From assembly GCA_010015745.1 (NCBI GenBank), contig ML978160.1, forward strand, positions 496,001 to 560,000: a stretch of 64,000 nucleotides of DNA. The letters run 5' to 3'. Positions within the stretch are counted from its first letter, which is position 1. Each line of letters starts with the position of its first letter. Under the pieces are notes generated by a model. That model made no database searches, was not told where the DNA came from, and saw only the letters and a program-made list of their open reading frames with translations. The DNA comes from Setomelanomma holmii. Taxonomy: Eukaryota; Ascomycota; Dothideomycetes; Pleosporales; Phaeosphaeriaceae. Of this stretch, positions 31,508-43,485 are shown in pieces. The position numbers and the translations under genes are program-made.

Positions 31508-33196
31508 TTAGCGCTTGACTCCATTGATCTGCCCATTGGGTTGTCTATGGCCGTTTAGCTTGCCATTCGCAGTACTTTGTGGCGGCGGTGGAGGTGGCGG
31601 CACAGGACCAAAAGGACGCCTTTCAGGTACGGCAGGCTCGACAGCATCCTCTTCAGTGTCATCGTCGTAGTCCCCGCTACCCTCCTCTTCTTCATAGTCC
31701 TCCTCGTCATCATAGTCGCTTTCCGTTACCTCCTCGTCCTCTTCCAATTCAGCCATCGGAACTTGACCTCGACCCTGCGCTTGCATTCCTCGACACAGCG
31801 TCTCCAGACGAGCGATCTTCTTGCGTTGCTCCTCGATTGTCTTTCGCTCTTTCGCAAGATCTTCCTGCATCTTGTGGCGCTCTTCTACCATTTCACCAAT
31901 GTTGCGATTTGTGACGTCTTTGTGGCGTTGTAGCTGCTGGTTTTCCTTCTCGAGCCGTTTCGTTTTCTTCGACATCTCCTCCATTTCTTTGCGGAACGTC
32001 AAGAACAGGTCGTTTGAGTTGTTGAGTGTTTCCTCAACCTGCATCTAGTCAGTATTAACCATGATGCCATCTGAACAACAATGGGAGCAATCATTGAGCT
32101 TACCTGTTTGAACTTTTCCACATAGATATTGAGCTGGGTGCGTAACTCGGTTTCCGTCTGCGAGAAGGTAGACACCTGCCTGGTCAACTGATGTGATTTG
32201 GACGACTCTGCCTCTTGCTGTTTGCGTTGTTGCTCCAAGCGTGCCATTTGGTACTGTATTTCGAGTTCTTTAGTCCGCAATAGTGAATGAAACTGTAGCT
32301 CGCGCAACTCGTACTGATCGATAAAGGATTTAAACTTTTGCTTGAATCTACGGCGTGTCAGTCCGTGCTTGAGATGGTCTATATGCAAACCATACATTTC
32401 GTCCAGTTCCATATCGGCTTGATTTTGCGGTTCTGGTAGACTTTGTGCTGCAATGCAGTCGTCCACATCCTTCAACAGATACTCGAGTCGATCGTGCAAC
32501 TCCTGTCGCGCTGTAGATTCACTAGTCTCCAGCTTGTGGAGCTCGTCCTTGAGTTTCTTATTCTCTTTCGCAAAGTCACGCGACAATTTGTCGAGCTTAT
32601 CCTTCATTGTGGTGACCTTATTCAGCTCCGAACGCTGCGCGTCTTTCTCTTTCTGCAACTGATCGCCTCGCTTCTTCGCCTTCTGGTGCTCGCGCTCTGT
32701 GCGCTTCATGTCGGCCAACAGCTCAGTATACCGCTTTTGAACGACCTCGAGACGTAACAACGGACCGTCCATGTTCGATAGGAGGGACGATAATTCACGA
32801 TTCGCTTTCTTGACTTCGCGCTCTATCAGGCATGTCAGCCAGCGATCCACTAACACATACTACCTGGGCCATAGAAAGATGGGAGGCTTGCCCTCCACCA
32901 CCTCAATACGCTTCCGCAGGGTTAAAGGTATACCCACCAATCTCGAGTTCCTGCTCCTTGTCTCCTGCCTGATCCAGCTCCAGTTGTGCAATCTTGGCCT
33001 GAATCTGCTTCTGCTGTTCCGAAGGATCGGCGGCTTTCTTCCCCTTGCCTTTCTTCGCCGGCGCTGGCGCAGAGGCCGGCGCCTGCTGTGCGGGAGCCAT
33101 GGTTGTGGAAGATGACGAGGATACGCTGCGGCTTGCTTCGTGGTGTGGACGGGTGTGGGCAGACGTCGGCTGGCGCTGATGGGCAACGGTTGCCAT
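31508..33196 (-). CDS. taxilin family coiled-coil protein
   Basis: Exons 33196-32938, 32822-32104 and 32044-31508 give 504 aa. Taxilins bind syntaxins and act in vesicle traffic in animals; the fungal role is less clear. The Ala/Lys-rich N-terminus is followed by a continuous coiled coil from about residue 65 to 385. It includes the family-typical LLRLEVVQKRYTELLADMKR, LEYLLKDVDD and KFIDQYELRELQFH-like segments. The tail is highly acidic (DYDDEEDYEEEEGSGDYDDD) and Pro-rich. Intron 1 is 115 bp (GTGGGT donor, GCTGACA branch) and rejoins LEIEREVKKANREL cleanly; intron 2 is 59 bp. The gene is divergent from CYM1. Confidence 0.88.
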
Positions 33197-33843
33197 GAGA
33201 TCGTGGCTCGTTGGGGACGTCGCCTCAGCTGCACGCAGACCCTTGTGACGTCTTCACAGGCCCCACTGGCGGTGCAACAGTATTAGAGAGTCCAAACAGG
33301 GTCCAGTATGGCGAGGTCGCGCATTCGGAATGGCAGAGGCGGGTCAATCACGATGCGCGAGGTGTAGATTCGTCCGCTGACGTCTCGAAAGTGCTTCGGT
33401 CGGGGAGCGAGTGTGTGGTGCAGTAATGCGGCGCAGGCAGACCAGTTGCGACAGTATATACCGTGGTAGTCGAAGAGAGCGCGTGCACGTGGAGCTCGAA
33501 TCGGGCAATGTCTCGTGGCGGGTGTGATGCTAGAGGAAGGAGGGGACCGCAGAGACTTGGTGGTTTCGGAAGTCACGACTGTACGAGCTTCACGTCTCCA
33601 CCCCAACTTGGGGCAAATGTCCACCGTTCGCAAGTGTATATCCTGACTGAATCAATCTTCGATGTAGACATGCCAATATAGCTAGGCCATGCCCTACAGG
33701 CTGCACCACCCTCTGCATCTTAGTAATTTTGCGGGCTAATCTCGAAGAGTGCACGGCCAATCGGCGTTAGAGGGCGCGTCATTCATGGGTTTTGACGATC
33801 TGACATTTCCCTGACAGTTTGTACCAAATTTCATAATACGATA
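33197..33843. promoter_or_regulatory. shared promoter of taxilin and CYM1
   Basis: 647 bp between divergent start codons; no gene or clear motif identified. Confidence 0.4.
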
Positions 33844-36800
33844 ATGCTGAGATCCGCGCGTTGCCAGCTTCGAAATACTCGAACTTCGAAGACAAATATA
33901 CTGCGCTCAGCACACATCGTCCGTCGAGGTTATGCGGCAATAACAGACACATCGAACTTTCCGCAACCCGGAGAGAAGCTCCATGGCTTCACTCTCAAGC
34001 GCGTCAAGCAGGTACCGGAACTGGAGCTGACGGCGCTCCACCTACAACATGACAAGACTGGCGCCGAGTATCTGCACATTGCCCGCGCCGACTCCAACAA
34101 TGTCTTCTCCATCGGCTTCAAGACGAATCCGCCAGATGCCACTGGTGTGCCCCACATCCTGGAACACACCACACTATGTGGCAGCGAAAGGTAGGGGCAT
34201 GGTCGCGAATCCTGAATTCGTGCTAAGAAACATAGGTACCCCATTCGCGACCCCTTCTTTAAGATGCTCCCGCGCTCGCTGTCGAACTTTATGAACGCCT
34301 GGACGTTCCCCGACCACACCGGATACCCTTTCGCCACCACCAACGCTCAAGACTTCAAGAATCTGATGTCCGTATATCTCGATGCCACACTACATCCGCT
34401 GCTGAAGGAGAACGACTTCACTCAGGAGGGATGGCGCATTGGCCCTGAGAACCCAATGGCGGCAGAAACAGACGACCCAAGCGCAAAGAAGCTGGTCTTC
34501 AAGGGTGTGGTATACAATGAGATGAAAGGTCAGATGTCGGATGCGAGCTATCTATTCTACACCAAGTTTCAGGAGCACCTCTTCCCTGCGATCAACAACT
34601 CCGGAGGCGACCCGCAGAAGATCACAGACCTTACATGGGAACAGCTACGGAAGTTCCATGCGGACCACTATCACCCTAGTAATGCGAAGATTCTCACATA
34701 CGGTGATATGCCTCTGACGGAACACTTGAAGGAGGTGGACGGTCGTCTGAGCAGTTTTGATAAGATTGTGGCAGACCAAGAGGTCAAGGCCCCGATCGAG
34801 TTGAATGCTCCCAAGGACATCATGGTCTCTGGTCCACTCGATCCGCTAGTCCCACAGGACAAGCAGTACAAGACATCGGTCACCTGGTTAATGGGTGATA
34901 CGGCGGACTCAGTGGAGAACTTTGCGCTTGGAGTCTTGAGCAGCCTACTGATGAGCGGCTATGGATCTCCGCTGTACCGCAATCTCATCGAGTCCGGACT
35001 CGGCGCCGACTTCAGCGCAAACACAGGCTACGATAGCGCTGGGAGAAGAGGAGTATTCTCTGTCGGATTGGATGCTGTAAAGGCTGAGGACGCTATCAAA
35101 GTGCAGGAGGCTCTCGCAAAAACTTTTCGCGTAGTTCGAGAAAATGGCTTCGAGAAGATCAAGGTGGACGGTATTCTTCACCAGCTGGAGCTATCTCTGA
35201 AGCACAAGACCGCGAATTTCGGGATGGGCATTCTTCAGAGACTGAAGCCAAGCTGGTTCAATGGAATCGATCCAATGGAGGCGCTTGCTTGGCAGCAGAC
35301 TGTGGATGCATTCCAGGCCAAGTATGCAGAAGGAGACTACCTCGAGAGCCTGATTGAGAAGTATCTCTTCACCGAAAATACTTTGACCTTCACAATGCAG
35401 CCATCTGAGAGGTTCAGTCAAGAGCTTGTTGAAGAAGAGAATCAGCGCCTAGCATCGAAGATTCTCGAAACAACGAAAAAGTTCCCGAGTGAAGAGGAGG
35501 CACAGGAGTATTTGGAGAAGAGGGAGCTCGAGCTGTTGGAAGTTCAAGAAAAAGCTAGGAATGAAGATCTGAGCTGCCTCCCCACAGTCCACGTAAAGGA
35601 TATACCACGAGAGAAAGAGCGAAAGCCTCTACGCCACACCGATCTTGATGGCGTAAAGGTTCAGTGGCGGGAAGCACCCACGAACGGCTTGACGTACTTT
35701 CGCGCTGTGCACAGGCTACAACATCTCCCTGACGAGCTAAGAGAGCTTATTCCATTGTACACCAGTGCTATCAACCGTCTCGGCACCAAGACAAAGACCA
35801 TGGAACAACTTGAAGAACTGATCAAACTAAAGACTGGTGGAATCTCAGTGGGCTACCACTCATCACAATCACCGTTGTCACTCACATCATACGAGGAGGG
35901 TCTGGCTTTTTCGGGATATGCTTTTGATCGCAACATACCTGATATGTACGAATTGCTACGCACCATTATCCAGGAGACAGACTTTGATGGTCCAGAAGCC
36001 GAAAAGAAGATCAAAGAGCTGCTCCAGAGTTCAGCAAGTGGTGCAATAAATTCGATAGCCGAGTCTGGCCACTCTTTTGCCATGCGGTATGCGGAAGCTG
36101 GAATAAGTCCTGTGGGCCGGCTGGCGGAAGAAACAGGTGGTCTTACCCAGGTCAAGCTTACTTCGAAATTGGCATCACAAGATTCACTTGGTGACGTGAT
36201 TCAAAAGCTCAAAGCCATGCAGTCCTTCACCATTGCGAACAGCAATCAGCTTCGCGTAGCTCTCAATTGTGGTCCCGAAAGCGCAACAACAAACCAGGAA
36301 GCTCTGCGTCGCTTCCTTGCCACTCTGCCGCAGTCCGTCAAGGTCCCAACGACGACAGAACAAGCTCAATATCCCCGCAACGCCAAGTCGTTCTTCCCCC
36401 TGCCGTACCAGGTTTACTACTCGGCTCGCGCAGTACCCACGGTCCCGTATACTGATCCCTCGTCCGCACCTCTCGAAATACTGGCCAAGCTACTCACGTT
36501 CAAGCAACTACACCCAGAGATCCGTGAAAAGGGAGGCGCCTACGGCGGAGGTGCATACGCACGTGGCCTAGGAGGCCTATTCGGCATGTACTCCTACCGC
36601 GACCCGAACCCGCAGAACTCGATGAAGATTATGAGTGAAGCAGGACACTGGGCGAGGGAGCGTGCATGGACGGCTCGGGACCTAGAAGAGGCGAAGCTGA
36701 GCGCCTTCCAGGGCTATGATGCCCCTCAAAGCGTCAGTCGCGAGGGCATGAGACTGTTCCTGAGTGGCGTGACAGATGACATGCTGCAAGAGCGGAGAGA

Positions 36801-37017
36801 GCGATTACTCGACGTCACTGCCGAACAGGTCAAGACAGTCGCTGATGACTTCCTCGTCAAGCGTGCCAGCGAGGCTAGTGTGGCTATCCTGGGTGAGAAG
36901 AAGGACTGGGTCACCGAAGCCAATGGCTGGGAATTCAAAGACCTAGGCATGGCGGCTGCGAAGATTGAAGAGGCGGCGCAGATGCAGGAAGAAGGTCTTG
37001 CGGCCGCTGCACCATAG
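33844..37017 (+). CDS. CYM1: mitochondrial presequence protease (M16C)
   Basis: A matrix zinc metallopeptidase of the PreP/Cym1 family that degrades cleaved presequences and other peptides. Exons 33844-34190 and 34236-37017 give 1042 aa. The 45-bp intron (GTAGGG donor, CATAG acceptor) restores the family block GSERYPIRDPFFKML. The N-terminus is a typical mitochondrial presequence (MLRSARCQLRNTRTSK, Arg-rich, acid-free). The inverted zinc motif HILEH is at about residues 104-108, followed by NFMNAWTFPDHTGYPFATTN and a distal VVYNEMKGQMSD containing the third zinc-ligand Glu. The C-terminal half carries EKGGAYGGGAYARG, typical of the second M16 half. Length matches orthologues. Confidence 0.94.
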
Positions 37018-37528
37018 TATTGAGACGACTATGGTGAACGATTATACGTGTATATGATATGTACGATACTCAACTCTAGCATCAGAGGCGTTTGCAGAAA
37101 CGGTAAGCGGAATGTATATACCTCATTCCTTCCGGCCCTTCTCACTCTCGCATTATTCATATCCGGCGATACATTTTCCCACTTCCGCGTCCATCTCTTT
37201 ATGTCAACCCGGAATGCCCATCCCAGAACACACACGAACACGCGCAATCAGAACAGACTAGCAGGACGCCAGCACCCTTTCCATTGCTGGCGTGGTCTGC
37301 TTTCTCATGAGGGAAAAGCGCAAGAGCAATCGGCTGCCATCTACCCAGTCCGCAGGGCTCGGGAAGAGGCGTCGAGCTACCACTTTCAGAACTGCTTGTG
37401 AGCGAGATTATTCTCCTTGTGGACTAAATGTGGAGGTACATTCCCATTATGCAAAAGGTGTGAGTGCATCGTGAAAAGGGTTGGAATGCTGCATGCGCTA
37501 TATGTACATTGGCATGTATGATGGCTAT
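37018..37528. other. intergenic between convergent genes
   Basis: 3' flanks of CYM1 and the M20 peptidase; no other feature. Confidence 0.4.
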
Positions 37529-38740
37529 CTACAATTCAACCTGCCCTCGCGCCCTCTCTTCATCTTTCTTTTGCTTCACTTCACTGGCCTTGACGATCAA
37601 ACGCCTGTAGTCCAATACCGCTTGCTCAAGCTCACTTCTCTTTAGTGCCTCGTGGTCTGAGTGCGCAACGAAAATGCTTCCAGGACCGTACAAATACCGC
37701 CTGTGATCTCCTGATAGTAATGGCACATCAGTACCGTAATTCACTGTCAGCGTCTCGAATCCTTCAATCTTGCAATCGATGTCCACAGGCGCATAGCCCT
37801 CGCGCGCCCAATCGATATCCAAATCACCACCTTGTTGTTGAGCGCGGGCTTTCGTATCCTTGAGCGCGTTGATGATCAAGCCCTTCACAACGTCCGGCGT
37901 ACCTGCTGCAAGGCGCGTAGCGATGTTCGCGGAAGCTGTTTCAGCGACTACATTTGCAGCAACACCGCCCTGTATCCTTCCAAAGTTCATGGTTGTGTTG
38001 CCGTACTTCTTGCTCCACGGAAGATGCTCCCTCAATTCCAGCAATGAGCCTAGTGCTTCCACCAGGATGTCGTTCGCGCTGATTCCTAGCCATGGATAGC
38101 CAGAGTGTGCTGCTTTACCCGTCGCTTTGAGTGCGAATCCCAGCATGCCTTTGTGGCCGCATACGAGCTTGCCCTCGGTGGGTTCACCAAAGATGGCGAT
38201 ATCGTAGTTTGGTGATGGGCGGTGTTTCCCTGAGGAAAAGTTGCGCATGCCATCTCCTCCCTGCTCCTCGCCAACAACGAAGAGGAGCGAGATGTCGTCA
38301 AAGAGGTGCTTCCGCAGCCCTTGGACAGCGATAATTTGTGCAGCTACGCTGCCTTTCGCGTCGACGCTTCCTCTACCGCCTATTATACCTGACGTCTCAT
38401 TGTAGTAGTACGGCCAGAACGGTGGTACCGTATCAATGTGCGACGATACGAGGATGGAGGTTTCGCGCTTCTTGCCATATGCGAGGAGGTTGAAGCGGTC
38501 TTTCGTAATGTGTTGCTTCTCGACATTGTAGTCAAGATCTTTGAGGTATGAGGCGAGCCAGTCGCCGACGTGTTCTTCGTTGTGCGTTATCGATTCGATT
38601 TCTACAAGTTTGCGGTGCAGGTGCAAGAGCTCTTTCGAGGTTGTCGCGTCGAGAGTTGTGAGTTCGGGTGTTGGCGATTGAAGGCTGACTGCGAGGCTCG
38701 TGACGGCCAGAGAGAGTGCAGGGAGAATTCGGGGTATCAT
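37529..38740 (-). CDS. secreted or vacuolar M20 metallopeptidase
   Basis: A di-zinc exopeptidase of the M20 family (ArgE/ACY1/CPG2 type; probable carboxypeptidase). Intronless, 403 aa from MIPRILPALSLAVTSLAV, a clear signal peptide; the upstream extension is less likely. Metal-ligand blocks are SSHIDTVPPF (His, Asp), RGSVDAKGS (bridging Asp), VGEEQGGDG (catalytic and ligand Glu pair), GEPTEG and the distal VAHSDHEALKR (His). Between them lies the lid or dimerisation domain with KAAHSGYPWLG and Asn-X-Thr/Ser sequons. Substrate not predictable. Confidence 0.87.
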   Translation of the reverse strand: MIPRILPALSLAVTSLAVSLQSPTPELTTLDATTSKELLHLHRKLVEIESITHNEEHVGDWLASYLKDLDYNVEKQHITKDRFNLLAYGKKRETSILVSSHIDTVPPFWPYYYNETSGIIGGRGSVDAKGSVAAQIIAVQGLRKHLFDDISLLFVVGEEQGGDGMRNFSSGKHRPSPNYDIAIFGEPTEGKLVCGHKGMLGFALKATGKAAHSGYPWLGISANDILVEALGSLLELREHLPWSKKYGNTTMNFGRIQGGVAANVVAETASANIATRLAAGTPDVVKGLIINALKDTKARAQQQGGDLDIDWAREGYAPVDIDCKIEGFETLTVNYGTDVPLLSGDHRRYLYGPGSIFVAHSDHEALKRSELEQAVLDYRRLIVKASEVKQKKDEERARGQVEL

Positions 38741-39681
38741 ATTAACTTTACTATGCAATATGCCTCGCAATTGCAGTCCGGTATTGGAATTCGGGGAACT
38801 GGTTTGGTGCTCACGAGCTCAAGCTCATCGGAATGACGAGCGCCAAGAACAACGATCTACGGGAGCTCCCGTGGACGAGTGAACTACCACACTTCTTCTC
38901 TCCTGCTGGAGACCGCACGACATGCAGAACGGATGCTCAAACCTTGATCCTGACGTAACTGACATGCCCTAGGAAGATCTGACGAGTGCCACACCGAACT
39001 TGCTTGGATTTCATATACCGCCCAGCACTTGTCTTCCGCCTATTTGAAGAGCGTAGAACAGCGTGAAACAAATAGTCTCATGCATGCTGATTGCCTGCTT
39101 CGCAAGTTCACAAGATTGTGTTACACATGCTATGCAAGGTAGAGATACACGCCGCGCGTATGCCATCGCTGGGCTGCCCCATCAACTTACGTGTGTCGCA
39201 CCTCACATCATGCTTACCCAAGTAAGTACTGAGATTTGAAGACAATCAATGCAAGGATCACCGCGCTCTTTAACTCAGCGAGATCTATCGAGAGAGAGTC
39301 ATCAGAGCAAGACTTCAGTGCTCCAATCCTGGGAGAGGGTTGTCGATGTCTAAAACCACGCCGCAAGGCTGAAACCAGTCGCTACCCAATGCCTTGCCGC
39401 GCGGTTGGAGACCAGGAGCCTGGAGTCCTGACCAGCGAGGTACTTCTATGGCCCTGCTTAAACCAAGGTTGCTATAGTCGAGACACCTTCCGGCGCATGC
39501 TTTTGTTTCCCTCACATTCTCTGGCAGCCATTTTTTCTTCTGTGAGACATATGATTTGTCTTTCTTCAGTACATGATGGTAGGTTCTTTCTTAGTCACAT
39601 GCTGCTCAAGGATGAGAGGTGTATCCATATGTATATGGGAAGCAGAATGCTGATCGTGAAAAATCTGCACAGGCAACTAAT
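38741..39681. other. 0.9-kb intergenic region
   Basis: No convincing gene. An upstream exon of the following CorA-like gene may lie here, but none could be proven. Confidence 0.35.
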
Positions 39682-42066
39682 ATGATGACCTATCCTCTTC
39701 AGCAAAGTGCACCAGCACGACAAAGGTCTAGCGCCGAGTTCCGCGACCAGCTACCAACGGGCTCTGTTGGCACGACCAACCGCGCTTCTTTCCTTCACAA
39801 CTCCAGAAGATCGTACGTCCGTTCGACTCTGCTACCAACCAAGCCACGCAGAGCTAAGCAACGTCTTGTTCCCGGGAAGCAATGGCATCCAGTCTTTTCT
39901 TCTGCTCGAGCTTTTGGAGATCAGCCACTTTATGAAGTCCGGCGTTCCCTGAGCGATGAAGACCCACAAGGGACAGCGAGTTCTGGAACGGACGGAGTAA
40001 GACAAGAAGATGCCAATGGCCCGGCGGTTAAAGCCCTACTTGATGACGTCCTGGATGTTCTTCTCAATGATTTTGAGGGGTCGGTTCCGACATGGGAGGG
40101 TAAAGTTGTGAGACGATACTTTCAGCGACAATCACCACCACAGCAGAACTCTGAGGCTTGGGCATGGATGGACGACCGGGAGGAGTCGAGCGGTCGTGAA
40201 AGGCCATGTCCACAAGCTTTGAAAGCCAGAACATTGCGCGAGGCGTTGAGTCTTCCGGTCAGTCCTGCTACTTTTGCTCGATTGGTATGTTCTAATTTCG
40301 GCAGCGCTTCGCTTGTCCTCATTTACCGAATGTCGATCGGCGGCTGATGTGAGTGTACAATTGTTACATGTCTGTCACAGTGTCTGATTATTCGCAAGCT
40401 ATGTTTCTAGACTCACTCCAGACATCGTTATGGCGCTCTCGGAGACCGCGTGGGGCCACCAAATCGAAGCCTTACGGAATGCCATTTGCAAGCACATCAC
40501 GCTGCAGATGAGCCTTCGAGTGCATATATCGGTGCGTGATCAGCGTGCAGAGTTAGGCAGTGGAGCTAAGATCATATCAGTCAAGAGGCTTCATGGAATT
40601 TTGCCTTGAGCTCCATCTAGCGTATCTCATCTTGCGAGAGCCAGAAACGGGTCCAGATGCGACCACTGATCAGACGCTAGGTGACCGAGAATCATTCGAA
40701 CGTTTATCGTTTCTGATGGACGACCCCTCTGCCGACACCGCCACAGTCCCAAAGATTTATCAGGCTCACATCAGCGTGGTGATATGCGGATGGACGAATA
40801 CCCAGTGGACTGGATATGCATTCGCAAACACTGGGCTGGAGCCTGAGTCTTTTGAAGAGTACGGAGAAGATGAGCCAAAGCATGACCTGTTCGCAGCAGA
40901 TAGATCCGAGGATTATGTGAAGGATACTGATCCGCCGACGTGGGACGCTCGGAAGTATTGGCTCGAGATTGTTGGGATTCGCTGTCAGCTCGTGCTCCGA
41001 GAGTGGCAATACTTGGTCAACACTGTTGAAGATAAGGTGGAACATCGAGTAAGGTCTTAAATAAAACATGGACCATTCTTAGCTGAGGAAGTGGACAGAG
41101 ACTGAACGACCCTTGCAGTTGCGGTAGCAACCATACGATCCAAGATCCACAGCAGGTACAGAGATCTCTCAACTGGACGCTTCAGACCATGCAGCTGTTA
41201 CGCAAGCTGAGCGACACGTTGTCGGTGACTCTGCGGGCCTACACGAGGTTCGATGCACGTGATGGGGACAAGTGCTATTTCTCCGACATCAAAGATCCGA
41301 GTATCAGGATCCTGCAGAACGGTATAAAAGAATCCTTCGAAAAGTTAGCTGATCTTCACTCGCGGCTGTTATCTCTCGACGACTCATGCAACCGCTTCGC
41401 GACTCATGTAAGTACAAATGTGCTCGGATCCTCGCGGACATGTTACTAAACCTGACATAGCTTGGCCGATTATTGTCTCTCGAGAGTAATCGACTCACCG
41501 CCCAAAGCAACTTGCTGAACCACGAGAGCAATTTGCTCAATGCTCAAAGTCGTGATATACAAGAACGAACGCAAGAACTCTCTCAAGCCACCATCACTCT
41601 CAATAAGGAGATTCGTAAGCTGAATGAAGAGAGCACCGAGGCAGCCCGAGCGAATCAAAACGCTGCAGCCAAGACGAGCCTCAGCACGCGTGTAAATGTT
41701 GAGGTATGATGTTGCGAGCTACCCACAGTAGTTACATAAAGCATGGACCGTGGAATCTCACTAATTTGCTATCAGTTGCTGCTATTAACCACTCCATTCG
41801 GAATGGTTTTGCAATATTTTGGATCAGAAAAGGATATATTCTCATTCAATCGAAATGCAAAGACTTTCGTCTTTGCCACTTTGATACTAATGCTTGTCCT
41901 TCGAGTTCTGGTGGTTGTGCTGGAACACTCGGGGAAACTGGTACGATTACTGCCATGGAAGGTTCCGTTCCGATCACGCCGACGTGCCTCTCCAGTCCCC
42001 ACTCAAAGTATATTTAAAAAAGGACGACTGGTGTTGACTCGAGCTGACATTGCAAGGTCAGATTGA
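39682..42066 (+). CDS. CorA-like membrane protein, seven exons
   Basis: Exons 39682-40257, 40305-40348, 40411-40531, 40581-41048, 41156-41407, 41461-41703 and 41776-42066 give 664 aa, all phases consistent. The 5th exon can begin at 41153 or 41156 (CAGCAG acceptor). Alignment by eye with the protein at 45039 covers LPNVDRRLI versus LDADRRLI, ELHLAYLILR versus ELHIPFYALR, YQAHISVVICG versus HQAQISITICG, and LQTMQLLRKLSD versus NSTLELLRKLLD. A Gln/Asn/Ser-rich coiled coil precedes a C-terminal hydrophobic pair (LLLLTTPFGMVLQYFG, FVFATLILMLVLRVLVVVL). This is the plan of fungal CorA-like Mg2+ transporter-domain proteins. The CorA GMN motif is not visible, so transport is unproven. The N-terminal 190 residues are Ser/Arg-rich and the true start may be further upstream. 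Confidence 0.68.
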
Positions 42067-43134
42067 ACTTGAGGCGATTCAGCCATGACTTGAGCGAGAA
42101 ACGCTCTGATTAATCCTGTGGTTCGTGTCGCTCCTTGACAATCGGCGTCACGCACTAGGACATTTTTCTTGCATTCATGAATCGCTGAAATATATCGATG
42201 TTATGCCGTCTGGAGGGCGGTCCACGTTGAGGTTTGGGTATGTGCGGTATGAGCAACGTCGAAATTTACTTAGGTGTGTACCTGGGGTGTTGGCCGGTAT
42301 TGATATCACTTTAGTCGGGTAACAATATCAGAAGCAGGGTGATTAAAGCGAAACGGAAGATCTATCCCTTATGAGATGGACAAAGTCTACTTCTACTCCG
42401 GCTCTTTTGAAGGGCCTTTATCATCTGGAAAGCTCTTTTGAAAGTTGTAACGCGGTTGGGGAGTCGGGATTCTTCCCGAGAGGTCAAGCCCCCACATTCC
42501 AAGGTTATATGCATGCAAGCATTCCGCTAATGTTTCTCTGCATTTTTAGGCTGAGCAAGTAATAAGCCAAATCGTGCCTTGTCTGCATGTCGGCGCCACA
42601 GCTGGGCACGCCCGGACGTCTGAGGCCCACGCGTTAACGCCCTCCGACGCCCAATTAGCTCTACCCGCACAAGCATAGTTGTATGGTGAGCCGTGCTGCA
42701 TCGCCTCTTCTGCACTTGCTATTTTCTCTTTAGATTTACCTCCCGCCGACAGCTCACCGCACTTTCTAACGTGTTCATTGCCAGCACCCGTCGCAAACTT
42801 CAGATATGTTACGGGCAGACTCAGTTGGGAGCAGCACTGGCGGACACGTTCATAGAAAACGAGCCATCACCGTCGTCTGCGGGTATCCGCATCAGACAAT
42901 CAATTTCACAACAATAAAGCAAACAGCAGTAGCAGCATTTTCTCATGCAGGAACATGCACCCCTGCAACTTACATTCTGAATCACAAATACAGATAAGGC
43001 GTGCTCCCTCGCCAATGGCCGGAGATGCTCAGAAGGACTTCATTTATCGCAGCCTACTTAATTTGCTGCCATTGAGGAATTGGCTATGTCGAGGCCTCGT
43101 ATTATCCGCAAAATAAAAAAAGCCAAAGACCAAT
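42067..43134. other. 1.07-kb intergenic region
   Basis: Short ORFs only; nothing recognised. Confidence 0.4.
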
Positions 43135-43485
43135 ATGCTTACAGAAGCCGCCGCTTGCCAGAGGTCGTTCCAATTGGCCGCCCAATGTGGGATAACCCCA
43201 GATTTTCCCCGACCTCGCCTCTTTGCACCCCGCCCATTCACATATGCGTAAGTTGAGGTCCAATAGCGTAAATTCAAAGAGCTAAGTCTTCTGATAGGCC
43301 AAAAAAAGGCATGTGTATATCTGGCAATGTGTAGGCCCTGTCGTTCGAGAACATGAGAAGTCCTTCTAACTCTTCAGTGTCATTGCGGAAAGGCGGGCAT
43401 CAACATCGCGAATTCGGGCTGTCCTGCGTGCGGATATGGTCGTTGCGCGTATTGTACGACAACGAAAGTACAAGTGAAGACCTAG
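43135..43485 (+). CDS. small WxCCxC zinc-ribbon-like protein with a 22-nt exon
   Basis: Not visible as a single ORF. Exons 43135-43247, 43309-43330 and 43378-43485 join in phase to 80 aa. Intron 1 is 61 bp (GTAAGT donor, CTGAT branch, AAAG acceptor) and intron 2 is 47 bp (GTAGGC donor, TTCTAACTC branch, TTCAG acceptor). The joined product ends with IWQCCHCGKAG, a GCPACG pair and RCAYC. This CCxC...CxxC...CxxC spacing matches the small WxCCxC zinc-ribbon-like proteins I associate with dothideomycetes. The first acceptor is the weakest junction. Function is unknown. Confidence 0.5.

Noticed and set aside
40285..40304. A 20-nt intron (GTATGT...CTAAT...CAG) in the seven-exon CorA-like gene
   Set aside because: A 47-nt intron with GTCAGT donor at 40258 uses the same acceptor, keeps the frame and aligns residue for residue with the paralogue (LSLPRFACPHLPNVDRRLI region), so no ultra-short intron is needed.
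42440..42500. Short inverted repeat (GGGATTCTTCCC) as a transposon end
   Set aside because: Isolated, no partner end, no transposase remnant nearby.
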